From Limnohabitans sp. G3-2 (GTDB taxonomy: Bacteria; Pseudomonadota; Gammaproteobacteria; Burkholderiales; Burkholderiaceae_C): DNA of 64,000 nt. A program made the translations under genes and the position numbers. Shown here one piece after another: positions 35,163-43,690 of this stretch; the first letter of the stretch is position 1, and each line of letters begins with the position of its first letter. The notes beneath the pieces are model-generated. The model saw nothing but the letters and a program-made list of their open reading frames with translations, made no database searches and was not told the DNA's origin. Location: assembly GCF_002778275.1 (NCBI RefSeq), contig NZ_NESG01000002.1, forward strand, positions 1 through 64,000. The letters are read 5' to 3'.

Positions 35163-36092
35163 TTACACGCGGTCGATGATTTTTTCGCCAAACAGACCTT
35201 GCGGACGGAACAGCAAGAACACCAAGGCGAGCACGTAAGCGAACCAGATCTCAATGCCGCCACCCACCATGGGGCCGAGGTAGACCTCGGACAATTTCTC
35301 GCCCACACCAATGATCAAGCCACCAATGATGGCGCCGGGCACCGAGGTCAGGCCACCCAAAATGATGACGGGCAAAGCCCGCAAAGCCACCGTGGTCAGC
35401 GAGAACTGCACACCCATTTTCGAGCCCCAAATGATGCCGGCCACCAAAGCCGTCAGTCCGGCCACAAACCACACAATCACCCAGATGCGGTTGAGCGGAA
35501 TACCAATCGATTGAGCGGCTTGGTGGTCATCGGCCACAGCCCGCAAGGCTCGGCCAGTGCTGGTCTTTTGGAAGAACAAGGACAAGACCACCACCAACAA
35601 GGCCGCGATGCATGCGGCATACACGTCCTCCAGATTGACCAGCACGCCCCCCGGGAACACCGAGTCCAAGAGGAACACCGGGTCTTTGGGCATGCCCACG
35701 TCGATCTTGTAGATGTCGCTGCCAAAGATGGTCTGCCCCAGACCGTCCAGGAAATACGTGATGCCCAAGGTGGCCATGAGCAAAGTCACACCCTCTTGGT
35801 TGACCAGGTGGCGCAGCACCAAGCGCTCGATCAACCACGCCAGTGCAAACATGATGACCGCAGACAGCGCAAAGGCGATCAGATTGCCCAAGAACTTGTC
35901 TTCAATGCCCAGCCAGCCGGGAATCCATTCGGAAAACCGGGCCATGGCCAAAGCGGCGAACAACACCATCGCACCTTGCGCGAAGTTGAACACGCCCGAA
36001 GCCTTGAAAATCAACACAAAGCCGAGCGCCACCAGCGCGTAGAGCATGCCGGCCATCAGGCCACCCAGCAGAGCTTCTAGAAAAAATGCCAT
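35163..36092 (-). CDS. livH: Branched-chain-type ABC transporter permease LivH
   Basis: A 309-residue permease with eight or so membrane segments. It has the LivH N-terminal pattern ALVALGFVLIFKASGVFNFAQGAM, the cytoplasmic coupling segment RALRAVADDHQAAQSIGI, and the C-terminal LGGLTSVPGAIIGGLIIGVGE. It is the channel partner of LivM. The gap to livG is 12 nt, consistent with one operon. Confidence 0.92.
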   Translation of the reverse strand: MAFFLEALLGGLMAGMLYALVALGFVLIFKASGVFNFAQGAMVLFAALAMARFSEWIPGWLGIEDKFLGNLIAFALSAVIMFALAWLIERLVLRHLVNQEGVTLLMATLGITYFLDGLGQTIFGSDIYKIDVGMPKDPVFLLDSVFPGGVLVNLEDVYAACIAALLVVVLSLFFQKTSTGRALRAVADDHQAAQSIGIPLNRIWVIVWFVAGLTALVAGIIWGSKMGVQFSLTTVALRALPVIILGGLTSVPGAIIGGLIIGVGEKLSEVYLGPMVGGGIEIWFAYVLALVFLLFRPQGLFGEKIIDRV

Positions 36093-36104
36093 GTCCAGTT
36101 CTCC

Positions 36105-36887
36105 TTAGTGGCTGGTGCCCAGATAGGCACTGATCACTTCTTCGTTGTTGCGCACTTCTTCGGGGGTTCCGTCGCCAATTTTTTTGCCGTAGTCCAGCAC
36201 CACCACGCGGTCCGAAATGTCCATCACCACACCCATGTCGTGCTCGATCAGCACGATGGTCGAGCCGAACTCGTCGTTCACATCCAGAATGAAGCGGCAC
36301 ATGTCCTGCTTTTCTTCCATGTTCATGCCGGCCATGGGCTCGTCGAGCAGCAACACTTGCGGCTCCATGGCCAGGGCGCGGCCCAAGTCCACGCGCTTTT
36401 GCAGGCCATAAGGCAACTGGCCCACAGGCGTTTTGCGGAAGGCCTGGATTTCCAGAAAGTCGATGATGTGCTCGACAAACTCGCGGTGCTCTTCCTCTTC
36501 GCGCTGAGCGGGGCCGATGCGCAAGGCCTGCATGAACAGGTTGCTTTTGATGCGCAGGTTGCGGCCGGTCATGATGTTGTCGATCACACTCATGCCCTTG
36601 AACAGTGCCAGGTTCTGGAAGGTGCGGGCAATGCCCATCTCGGCCACCTGACGGCTGTTCATGTGGCCAAACTTTTGGCCGCGGAAGGTGATGCTGCCCT
36701 CTTGCGGTTGGTACACGCCGTTGATGCAGTTGAGCATCGAGCTTTTGCCCGCGCCGTTGGGGCCAATGATGGCCCGCACTTCGTGCTCGCGCACATTGAA
36801 AGAGATGTCGGTCAGCGCCTTCACGCCGCCGAAGCGCAAACTGATGTTGCTGACGTCCAGGATGACGTCGCCGATTTTCTTGGTCAT
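36105..36887 (-). CDS. livG: Branched-chain-type ABC transporter ATP-binding protein LivG
   Basis: A 260-residue ABC ATPase with Walker A GPNGAGKSSMLN, Walker B VLLLDEPMAGMN and switch segment VLIEHDMGVVMDISDRVVV. The signature motif reads LPYGLQKRVDLGRAL, a departure from the LSYGxQR form usual in LivG; the change is reported here as seen, its effect unknown. The N-terminal MTKKIGDVILDVSNISLRFGGVKAL matches LivG of organic-acid-type transporters. It starts 79 nt after the upstream acyl-CoA synthetase ends. Confidence 0.9.
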   Translation of the reverse strand: MTKKIGDVILDVSNISLRFGGVKALTDISFNVREHEVRAIIGPNGAGKSSMLNCINGVYQPQEGSITFRGQKFGHMNSRQVAEMGIARTFQNLALFKGMSVIDNIMTGRNLRIKSNLFMQALRIGPAQREEEEHREFVEHIIDFLEIQAFRKTPVGQLPYGLQKRVDLGRALAMEPQVLLLDEPMAGMNMEEKQDMCRFILDVNDEFGSTIVLIEHDMGVVMDISDRVVVLDYGKKIGDGTPEEVRNNEEVISAYLGTSH

Positions 36888-36966
36888 TTGACCCCCACGC
36901 TTGTCATTTCATGTACTGCGCTGCCCCCCAAGGGGGCCTTCGCAACTTGGAGCGGTCCGGCCTTGC

Positions 36967-38913
36967 TCATGCTGCTGCCTTCACGGGTGTGAATGTTTTG
37001 GCGTCGGAAATCTTGAGCGTGGCGCTGACGCTGCCAGTGCGGCCGTCTTCGAACTTCACCACCGTCTCGATGAACTGCTCGGATTTGCCTTCGTACAAGC
37101 CATCGACCAGCGGTTTGTATTTGTCGGCAATGAAGCCCCTGCGGACCTTGTTGGTGCGGGTGAGTTCGCCATCGTCGGCATCGAGCTCTTTGTGGAGGAT
37201 CAAAAAGCGTGAGACTTGGCTGCCCGCCAGCAAAGCGTCTTCGGCCAGATCGGCGTTGACCTTCTCCACACACTCTTGGATCAACTGGTACACCTCGGGC
37301 TTTTGCGCCAAGTCGGTGTAACCGGCATAGGGCAGGTTGCGGCGCTCGGCCCAGTTGCCCACGGCGTCAAAGTCGATGTTCAGCATCACGCACACTTTTT
37401 CGCGCTGGTCGCCATAGGCCACCACCTCTTTGATGTGCGGGAAGAACTTGAGCTTGTTCTCCACGTACTTGGGCGCAAACATCGCGCCATCGTTGGCACC
37501 GCCCTGGATACGGCCCACGTCTTTGACGCGGTCGATGATCTTCAAGTGGCCGTGGTTGTCGATGAAACCCGCGTCGCTGGTGTGGTACCAACCATCGGGC
37601 GTGAGCACCTCGTCGGTGGCTTTTTGGTTTTTGTAGTAACCCTTGAGCAGGCCGGGCGACTTGACCAAGATTTCGCCGTTGTCAGCCACCTTGATTTCAA
37701 CCCCTTTGCACGGCACCCCGACGGTGTCGGCACGGGCTTGGTTGTCGGGCTGCAGGCACACGAACACGGCAGTTTCGGTGGAGCCGTAGAGCTGCTTGAT
37801 GTTCACACCAATCGAGCGGAAGAAGGTGAACAAATCCGGACCGATCGCTTCGCCCGCGGTATAGGCCACGCGCACGCGGCTGAAACCCATGTTGTTGCGC
37901 AAAGGGCCGTACACCATCAGGTTGCCAAGGCCATACACCAGCCGATCGACCAAGCCGACCGACTGGCCATCCATCAAGGCCGGGCCCACCTTTTTGGCCA
38001 CACCCATGAAATAGTGGAACAGCTTGCGCTTGAAGCGGCCCGCGTCTTCCATGCGGATCATCACGCTGGTGAGCATGCCTTCAAACACACGCGGCGGCGC
38101 GAAGTAGTACGTCGGGCCAATCTCTTTCAAGTCGATGGTCACGGTCGCCGCGGACTCGGGGCAGTTGACCACGTAACCGCACACCAGCCATTGCGCATAG
38201 CTGAAAATGTTTTGGCCGATCCAGGCTGGCGGCATGTACGCCAGCACATCTTCGGCGCTGGTCAGCTTGTCGAACTCGGCACCCGCATCGGCACGGTCGA
38301 TCAAAGAGCTGTGCGTGTGCACCACACCTTTGGGGTTGCCTGTGGTGCCGGACGTGAAGAACATGGCCGCGACATCGGAGACTTGGGCCTTGTCAACCTC
38401 ATCAGCGAAGAATTGGGGGTGCTGCTTGGCGAACACGCCACCGGCGGCGATCAGCTCTTCAAGCGAGCCCAAACCGTCCTCGGTGTACTTGCGCAGACCG
38501 CGTGGGTCGTCGTAAAAAATGTGCGTCAACTGCGGGCACTGCTCCCGCACTTCCAGCATCTTGTCGACCTGTTCCTGGTCTTCCACCACGGCAAAGCGCA
38601 CTTCGGCGTTGGTGATGGGGAACACGCACTCGGCCGCAGCGGCATCTTGGTACAGCGGCACCGGAATCGCCCCCAGAGACTGGGCTGCCAGCATGGTGGC
38701 GTAAAGACGCGGGCGGTTCGAGCCCACCACGATCAGGTGCTCGCCGCGCTGCAAGCCCGCCTGATGCAAGCCACAGGCCACCGCCTGCACCAGGCCGGAC
38801 AAATCCGACCAGCTGGTGGTTTGCCAAATGCCATATTCCTTCTCGCGCAGTGCGGGCGCCAAGGGGCGCTCGGCAGCGTGCTTGAGCATCAAACGGGGAA
38901 ACGTTGTTTGCAT
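36967..38913 (-). CDS. AMP-dependent (long-chain type) acyl-CoA synthetase
   Basis: A 648-residue adenylate-forming ligase with the phosphate loop FFTSGTTGNPKGVVHTH, LYGSTETAVFVC, the hinge region GWYHTSDAGFIDNHGHLKIIDR and a large C-terminal domain. The layout is that of long-chain fatty acyl-CoA synthetases (FadD15/ACSL type). It is the first gene of the minus-strand Liv row, so activation of the transported acid to its CoA ester is likely. I chose the ATG at 38913 (MQTTFPRLMLKHAAERP); the longer frame would begin at 38985, close to the palindrome, and adds an unconserved 24 residues. Confidence 0.88.
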   Translation of the reverse strand: MQTTFPRLMLKHAAERPLAPALREKEYGIWQTTSWSDLSGLVQAVACGLHQAGLQRGEHLIVVGSNRPRLYATMLAAQSLGAIPVPLYQDAAAAECVFPITNAEVRFAVVEDQEQVDKMLEVREQCPQLTHIFYDDPRGLRKYTEDGLGSLEELIAAGGVFAKQHPQFFADEVDKAQVSDVAAMFFTSGTTGNPKGVVHTHSSLIDRADAGAEFDKLTSAEDVLAYMPPAWIGQNIFSYAQWLVCGYVVNCPESAATVTIDLKEIGPTYYFAPPRVFEGMLTSVMIRMEDAGRFKRKLFHYFMGVAKKVGPALMDGQSVGLVDRLVYGLGNLMVYGPLRNNMGFSRVRVAYTAGEAIGPDLFTFFRSIGVNIKQLYGSTETAVFVCLQPDNQARADTVGVPCKGVEIKVADNGEILVKSPGLLKGYYKNQKATDEVLTPDGWYHTSDAGFIDNHGHLKIIDRVKDVGRIQGGANDGAMFAPKYVENKLKFFPHIKEVVAYGDQREKVCVMLNIDFDAVGNWAERRNLPYAGYTDLAQKPEVYQLIQECVEKVNADLAEDALLAGSQVSRFLILHKELDADDGELTRTNKVRRGFIADKYKPLVDGLYEGKSEQFIETVVKFEDGRTGSVSATLKISDAKTFTPVKAAA

Positions 38914-38996
38914 GATCTGACGGGTCTCCAAATGGGTTGCACGGCATGGCGTACAACTGAACTTGGGCGGATCGTAGGCACTCATTTGACGCCATG

Positions 38997-39014
38997 TTGT
39001 CGTTTGGACGACAA
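38997..39014. promoter_or_regulatory. 18-bp palindromic operator candidate in the divergent promoter region
   Basis: TTGTCGT (38997-39003), spacer TTGG, ACGACAA (39008-39014) is a perfect 7-bp inverted repeat. It lies 83 nt before the acyl-CoA synthetase start and 45 nt before the Crp/Fnr regulator start. The TTGNN-centre-NNCAA ends and the dyad size fit binding by a Crp/Fnr dimer, so it may control both directions, including autoregulation. Confidence 0.6.
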
Positions 39015-39059
39015 TTCAGGGAAGACCCCTATCACAACTGACCTGAGCCTGACACCACC

Positions 39060-39770
39060 ATGGCCACCCTACCCAGCGTTTTCCAGCGCCGCCGCAGCCC
39101 GACCGCCGAGGAATTGGCCAGCATCCCCTGGCTGGCTTTGCTGACCCCCAGCGAGCGCCAGCAAATCGAATCCGAACTGGTGGTCAGCGACCCCCAACCG
39201 GGCGACTACGTCTGCCGCGTGGGGCGTCCGGTCACCTATTGGTTTGGGGTGATTTCGGGCCTGCTCAAAATGAGCAGCGACAACGAAAGCGGCCAGACCA
39301 TGACCTTCACCGGCGTGCCCCCCGGCGGCTGGTTTGGCGAAGGCACCGCCCTCAAACGCGAGATCTACCGCTACAACATCCAGCCGCTGCGTGCCAGCGT
39401 GGTGGCGGGTTTACCGGTCGACACCTTCCATTGGCTGATTGACCATTCGCTCGGCTTCAACCGCTTCATCATGCAGCAGCTCAATGAACGCTTGGGTCAG
39501 TTCATCGCGGCCCGCGAAATGGACCGCATGAACAACCCCGAGCTGCGCCTGGCACGCCACCTGGCGGCCTTGTTCAATCCGGTGTTGTTCTCAGGCGTTG
39601 GCGAAGTCCTGCGCATCACGCAGCAAGAGCTGGCCTACCTGGTGGGCCTGTCTCGCCAGCGGGTGAACGAGGCCCTCAAGGTCTTGCAGGCGCGCCACCT
39701 CATCCGCATCGAATATGGCGGCCTGCGGATTTTGGACCTGCAAGGGCTGCGCACCGCGCAATTTCAGTAA
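39060..39770 (+). CDS. Crp/Fnr-family transcriptional regulator
   Basis: A 236-residue regulator: a cyclic-nucleotide-type effector domain at about residues 25-145 ([38 protein letters not shown]) and a C-terminal winged helix with [27 protein letters not shown] in two adjoining parts. Only one cysteine is near the N-terminus, so an Fnr-type iron-sulfur cluster is unlikely. It is divergent from the acyl-CoA synthetase/Liv genes across a palindrome, which makes it the likely local regulator. Similar regulators (for example AadR) control aromatic-acid genes; ligand not known. REP-like palindromes follow its stop. Confidence 0.88.
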   Translation: MATLPSVFQRRRSPTAEELASIPWLALLTPSERQQIESELVVSDPQPGDYVCRVGRPVTYWFGVISGLLKMSSDNESGQTMTFTGVPPGGWFGEGTALKREIYRYNIQPLRASVVAGLPVDTFHWLIDHSLGFNRFIMQQLNERLGQFIAAREMDRMNNPELRLARHLAALFNPVLFSGVGEVLRITQQELAYLVGLSRQRVNEALKVLQARHLIRIEYGGLRILDLQGLRTAQFQ

Positions 39771-39776
39771 CCCGCT

Positions 39777-39874
39777 GTGGGAGCGAGCCCCTGCTCGCGA
39801 AGGTTTGCCCTCTCAAGTCAGTGCGCCCAAGCCCATGCCCTATTGGCGATTCGGCCGCAGGAGCGGCCTCCCAC
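39777..39874. repeat. REP-like inverted pair between the Crp/Fnr gene and the pseudouridine synthase
   Basis: Forward unit 39777-39801 (stem CGAGC/GCTCG) and reverse unit 39850-39874 (stem GGCCGC with GCGGCC, loop AGGA instead of AGGG). The first unit begins seven bases after the regulator's stop codon. Confidence 0.85.
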
Positions 39875-39931
39875 AAAAGAGGGACAATTGGCCCTCGGCC
39901 GATTTGGCCCATTCAGTGCCCATTCAGACCC

Positions 39932-40840
39932 ATGACCCAGCCCCCCGCATTCCAACGCGCCCCCCGACCCGAAGGCAAAGGCGACGCCGCCGCTCCCAGC
40001 GGCACCTCGCGCCTGAACAAGCGCATGGCCGAGCTGCGCATGTGCTCGCGGCGCGAAGCCGACGCCTGGATCGAGCAAGGCTGGGTGATGGTCAACGGCC
40101 TGCCTGCCAGCATGGGCCAACAAGTCACGCTCTCGGACCGCATCACCATCGACAAAGCGGCTGAGCAACAGCAGGACCGGCAAGTCACCATCTTGCTGCA
40201 CAAGCCCATGGGTTATGTGAGCGGCCAGGCCGAAGATGGCCATGAACCGGCCATCACCCTGATCAACCCACGCAGCCACTGGGGCGGAGACCCGTCCAAA
40301 CTGCGCTTCACGCCGCCCCACCTGAGAGGCCTGGCCCCCGCAGGACGGCTGGACATCGACTCCACCGGTCTGCTGGTGCTGACGCAAGACGGCCGTGTGG
40401 CGCGTCAGCTGATTGGCGAAGACTCCGAGATGGAAAAAGAGTATTTGGTGCGCGTGGCCTATACCGGCCACGAAAACACCGCCGCCGCCGCCGCCGCATC
40501 GGCCACCTATGGGGGCAAGGCCAACCAGCTCACTGCCATTGGCGAGTTCGACCGCGTCAGCGCCAACGTGCAAGCCGTCTTCCCCAAAGCCCAACTGGAT
40601 CGTCTGCGCCACGGCCTGAGTCTGGACGGCAAAGCCCTCAAGCCCGCCAAGGTGGACTGGCAAAACCCCGAGCAGCTGCGCTTTGTGCTGACCGAAGGCA
40701 AAAAGCGCCAAATCCGCCGCATGTGCGAGCAAGTCGGACTGAAGGTGGTGGGCCTCAAACGCATCCGCATGGGCGGCGTGCAACTGGGCCAGATGCCCCC
40801 GGGCACTTGGCGGTATCTGGGGCCGAACGAATCGTTCTGA
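39932..40840 (+). CDS. rRNA pseudouridine synthase (RsuA/RluF type)
   Basis: A 302-residue enzyme that isomerises a uridine in rRNA. It has an N-terminal S4 RNA-binding domain ([29 protein letters not shown]) and the catalytic motif [14 protein letters not shown] with nucleophile Asp141, then [22 protein letters not shown] near the C-terminus. The arrangement is that of the RsuA/RluB/RluE/RluF branch, closest to RluF; the exact target base cannot be assigned. An alanine-rich insertion ([13 protein letters not shown]) lies in the catalytic domain. A terminator follows. Confidence 0.9.
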   Translation: MTQPPAFQRAPRPEGKGDAAAPSGTSRLNKRMAELRMCSRREADAWIEQGWVMVNGLPASMGQQVTLSDRITIDKAAEQQQDRQVTILLHKPMGYVSGQAEDGHEPAITLINPRSHWGGDPSKLRFTPPHLRGLAPAGRLDIDSTGLLVLTQDGRVARQLIGEDSEMEKEYLVRVAYTGHENTAAAAAASATYGGKANQLTAIGEFDRVSANVQAVFPKAQLDRLRHGLSLDGKALKPAKVDWQNPEQLRFVLTEGKKRQIRRMCEQVGLKVVGLKRIRMGGVQLGQMPPGTWRYLGPNESF

Positions 40841-40861
40841 CACCCCTTGAAACCCCGCCAG

Positions 40862-40885
40862 ACGCCCCCAACTGTGGGGCGTTTT
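40862..40885 (+). terminator. Rho-independent terminator after the pseudouridine synthase
   Basis: ACGCCCC (40862-40868) pairs with GGGGCGT (40876-40882), 7-nt loop, then TTTT. It separates this gene from htpG. Confidence 0.7.
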
Positions 40886-40924
40886 GGTTTCTTGATCTTT
40901 TGTTTTTTTACCTGTTGAACCGAT

Positions 40925-42892
40925 ATGAGCAAACAAACCCATGCCTTTCAGGCCGAAGTCGCGCAGCTGCTGCACCTGGTCACCCACTCGCTGTACTCCA
41001 ACCAAGAGATTTTTCTGCGCGAGCTGATCTCCAACGCCTCGGACGCTTGCGACAAGCTGCGCTTTGAAGCGCTGAACAACACGGCCCTCTACGAAGACGC
41101 ACCCGATTTGCAAGTGCGCCTGTCCTTCGACAAAGCCGCCAAGACACTGACCATCACCGACAACGGCATCGGCATGACGGCGCAAGAAGCGATTGACCAC
41201 CTGGGCACGATCGCCAAGAGTGGCACCAAGGACTTCATGAGCAAGCTGAGCGGCGACCAAAAATCCGACGCCCAACTCATCGGCCAGTTCGGCGTGGGCT
41301 TTTACTCGGGCTTCATCGTGGCCGAAAAAATCACGGTCGAAACCCGCCGTGCAGGCGCGGCCGCGGCCGAAGGCGTGCGCTGGATCAGCGGCGGCACGGG
41401 CGACTTCGAGGTCGAGACCATCCAACGCGCCGAGCGCGGCACCAGCGTGATCTTGCACCTGCGCGAAGAGGCGCTGGACTACGCCAACACCTGGAAGCTC
41501 AAGGAAATCGTCGGTAAATACTCCGACCACATCAGCCTGCCCATCTTGATGGAAAAGGAAGAGTGGCAAGACGGCGAGCTGATCGACCCGAACGACGAAA
41601 ACGGTGGCCGCAAACCCGGCGGCATGGTCAAGACCGGCGAGTGGGAAACCATCAACAAAGCCAGTGCCTTGTGGACCCGTCCCAAGAAAGACATCAGCGA
41701 CGAGCAGTACGCCGACTTCTACAAACAGATCAGCCGCGACTTTGAAGCCCCGCTGACCTGGACCCACAACCGGGTGGAAGGCAGCACCGAATACACCCAG
41801 CTGCTCTACATCCCATCCAAAGCCCCGCAAGACCTGTGGAACCGCGACAAGAAGGCCGGCATCAAGCTCTATGTGAAGCGCGTGTTCATCATGGACGAAG
41901 CCGAAGCGCTGATGCCCAGCTACCTGCGCTTTGTCAAAGGCGTGGTGGACTCTGCCGACCTGCCCCTGAACGTGAGCCGCGAGCTGCTGCAAGAAAGCCG
42001 CGACGTCAAAGCCATCCGCGAAGGTTGCACCAAACGCGTGCTGTCGATGTTGGAAGACTTGGCCAAACACGACAAGGCCCCTGAAAGCGCTGAAGGCGTC
42101 ACCGATGTCTTGAGCGACGAGGACAAAGCCAAGCTGGGCCAATATGCCAAGTTCTACGCCGAGTTCGGCGCGGTGCTCAAAGAAGGCCTGGGCGAAGACT
42201 TTGCCAACAAAGACCGCTTGTCCAAGCTGCTGCGTTTCGCGTCCACCACCAGCGACACCGTGAGCGTGAGCTTTGCCGATTACAAAGCCCGCATGAAAGA
42301 AGGCCAGGACGCGATTTACTACATCACCGCCGACACCCTGGCCGCCGCCAAAAACAGCCCGCAGCTCGAAGTCTTCAAGAAAAAAGGCATCGAGGTGCTG
42401 CTGATGACCGACCGTGTCGACGAGTGGGCACTGAACTTTGTGCACGAGTTCGACGGCACCCCGCTGCAAAGCGTGGCCAAAGGCGCGTTTGACCTGGGCA
42501 AGCTGCAAGACGACGAAGAAAAGAAAGCCGCCGAAGACGCGGCCGAAACCTTCAAGCCCGTGCTGGCCAAGCTCAAAGAAGCGCTGAAAGACAAAGCCGA
42601 AGACGTGCGCGTGACCAGCCGCCTGGTGGACAGCCCCGCCTGCTTGGTGGTGACCGACGACGGCATGAGCATGCAACTGGCCCGCATGCTCAAGCAAGCC
42701 GGTCAACAAGCGCCTGAAGTCAAGCCTGTGCTCGAGGTCAACCCCGAGCACGCACTGGTCAAGAAGCTCGACGGCTCGGTCCACTTCCACGACCTGGCCC
42801 ACATCCTGTTTGACCAAGCCCTGCTGGCCGAAGGCGGCTTGCCGGCTGACCCGGCGGCTTATGTGAAGCGGGTGAACGCGCTGCTGAGCTGA
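40925..42892 (+). CDS. htpG: Molecular chaperone HtpG (Hsp90)
   Basis: A 655-residue Hsp90, close to the family's usual 620-650. The GHKL ATPase domain shows [39 protein letters not shown] and [14 protein letters not shown]. The middle domain has [13 protein letters not shown] and the end is a dimerisation domain. HtpG assists folding and stability of client proteins in the cytoplasm, typically under heat stress. The gene appears to be a single transcription unit between two terminators; no clear sigma32 promoter could be picked out. Confidence 0.97.
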   Translation: MSKQTHAFQAEVAQLLHLVTHSLYSNQEIFLRELISNASDACDKLRFEALNNTALYEDAPDLQVRLSFDKAAKTLTITDNGIGMTAQEAIDHLGTIAKSGTKDFMSKLSGDQKSDAQLIGQFGVGFYSGFIVAEKITVETRRAGAAAAEGVRWISGGTGDFEVETIQRAERGTSVILHLREEALDYANTWKLKEIVGKYSDHISLPILMEKEEWQDGELIDPNDENGGRKPGGMVKTGEWETINKASALWTRPKKDISDEQYADFYKQISRDFEAPLTWTHNRVEGSTEYTQLLYIPSKAPQDLWNRDKKAGIKLYVKRVFIMDEAEALMPSYLRFVKGVVDSADLPLNVSRELLQESRDVKAIREGCTKRVLSMLEDLAKHDKAPESAEGVTDVLSDEDKAKLGQYAKFYAEFGAVLKEGLGEDFANKDRLSKLLRFASTTSDTVSVSFADYKARMKEGQDAIYYITADTLAAAKNSPQLEVFKKKGIEVLLMTDRVDEWALNFVHEFDGTPLQSVAKGAFDLGKLQDDEEKKAAEDAAETFKPVLAKLKEALKDKAEDVRVTSRLVDSPACLVVTDDGMSMQLARMLKQAGQQAPEVKPVLEVNPEHALVKKLDGSVHFHDLAHILFDQALLAEGGLPADPAAYVKRVNALLS

Positions 42893-42908
42893 TCGGCGCT
42901 CACCTCCA

Positions 42909-42949
42909 GAAAAAAAGGGGCGGCACCTGTGGGTGCCGCCCCTTTTTTT
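42909..42949. terminator. Strong bidirectional terminator between htpG and the HD-domain gene
   Basis: An 11-bp stem, GGGGCGGCACC (42917-42927) and GGTGCCGCCCC (42932-42942), closes a TGTG loop. It has an A-run on the left and seven T on the right (42943-42949), so it can stop both converging transcripts. Confidence 0.95.
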
Positions 42950-42961
42950 GCTGCTTTGAAT

Positions 42962-43540
42962 TCAGGCCTTCAAGGCGTCCTTGTAGACCGAGTTCACCGG
43001 CTGCGCCATCACCTTGCGCAGCATGGGCTCAAAGCTTTCAATGGGCAAAGTGTCGTAGTTCGAATCAAATGCCGGTTCGTCGTAGAGCGCGATGAACGCT
43101 TCGGTGCGGGCGTAGTGTGGGTGGTCTTTGAACATGTCGCGCATGTTCCGGTCCATGCCGATGTGGTGAAAGAAGTGATAGCCCTGAAAAATCTCGTGGT
43201 TCTGCACCATCCAAAGATTGGCTTCAGACACAAAGGGCTTGAGGATGGCGGCAGCGATGTCCGGGTGGTTGAAGCTGCCTAAAGTGTCACCGATGTCGTG
43301 CAGCAAAGCGCACACCACATACTCGTCATCGCGCCCATCGCGCAGAGCCCGGGTGGCGGTTTGCAGGCAGTGGGTGTAACGGTCCACCGGAAAGCCGCCG
43401 TAGTCGCCGTCCAGCAGCTTCAGGTGCGCCATCACCCTGTCGGGCAGCGTCTGGGTGAACTGCATGAACTCGCCAGCGATCAGCTGCCAGTCCTGCTGGG
43501 TGCTGTCCTGCATGCGGGTGAATTGGGCACGGTCGTTCAT
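42962..43540 (-). CDS. HD-domain protein (phosphohydrolase-like or diiron-oxygenase-like)
   Basis: A 192-residue single-domain protein with the HD pair at His81-Asp82 (CALLHDIGD), His57 in YTHCLQTATRA, and further histidines at 92, 115, 122, 125 and 126 (NHPD, QNHEIFQGYHFFHH). His57 to His81 is 24 residues apart, the spacing I recall for iron ligands of PhnZ-type HD oxygenases, and the HxxQ next to it also fits that group. It may therefore be an oxygenase rather than a phosphatase; unproven. I chose the ATG at 43540; the frame remains open upstream only as a shadow of the divergent MFS gene. Confidence 0.78.
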   Translation of the reverse strand: MNDRAQFTRMQDSTQQDWQLIAGEFMQFTQTLPDRVMAHLKLLDGDYGGFPVDRYTHCLQTATRALRDGRDDEYVVCALLHDIGDTLGSFNHPDIAAAILKPFVSEANLWMVQNHEIFQGYHFFHHIGMDRNMRDMFKDHPHYARTEAFIALYDEPAFDSNYDTLPIESFEPMLRKVMAQPVNSVYKDALKA

Positions 43541-43690
43541 GGTCGCTCCTGCAACTGAAAGCGCCAGCGTACAGGGCCTGCTGCGTGCGAACTGTCGAGT
43601 AGATGACTGCAGCCCCCTCCCCCCAAGGCAGGCACGGATGCAGTAACCCACAAGACAAGCGGGGGCCCCCGCATCGGCTAGATTGCAGAC

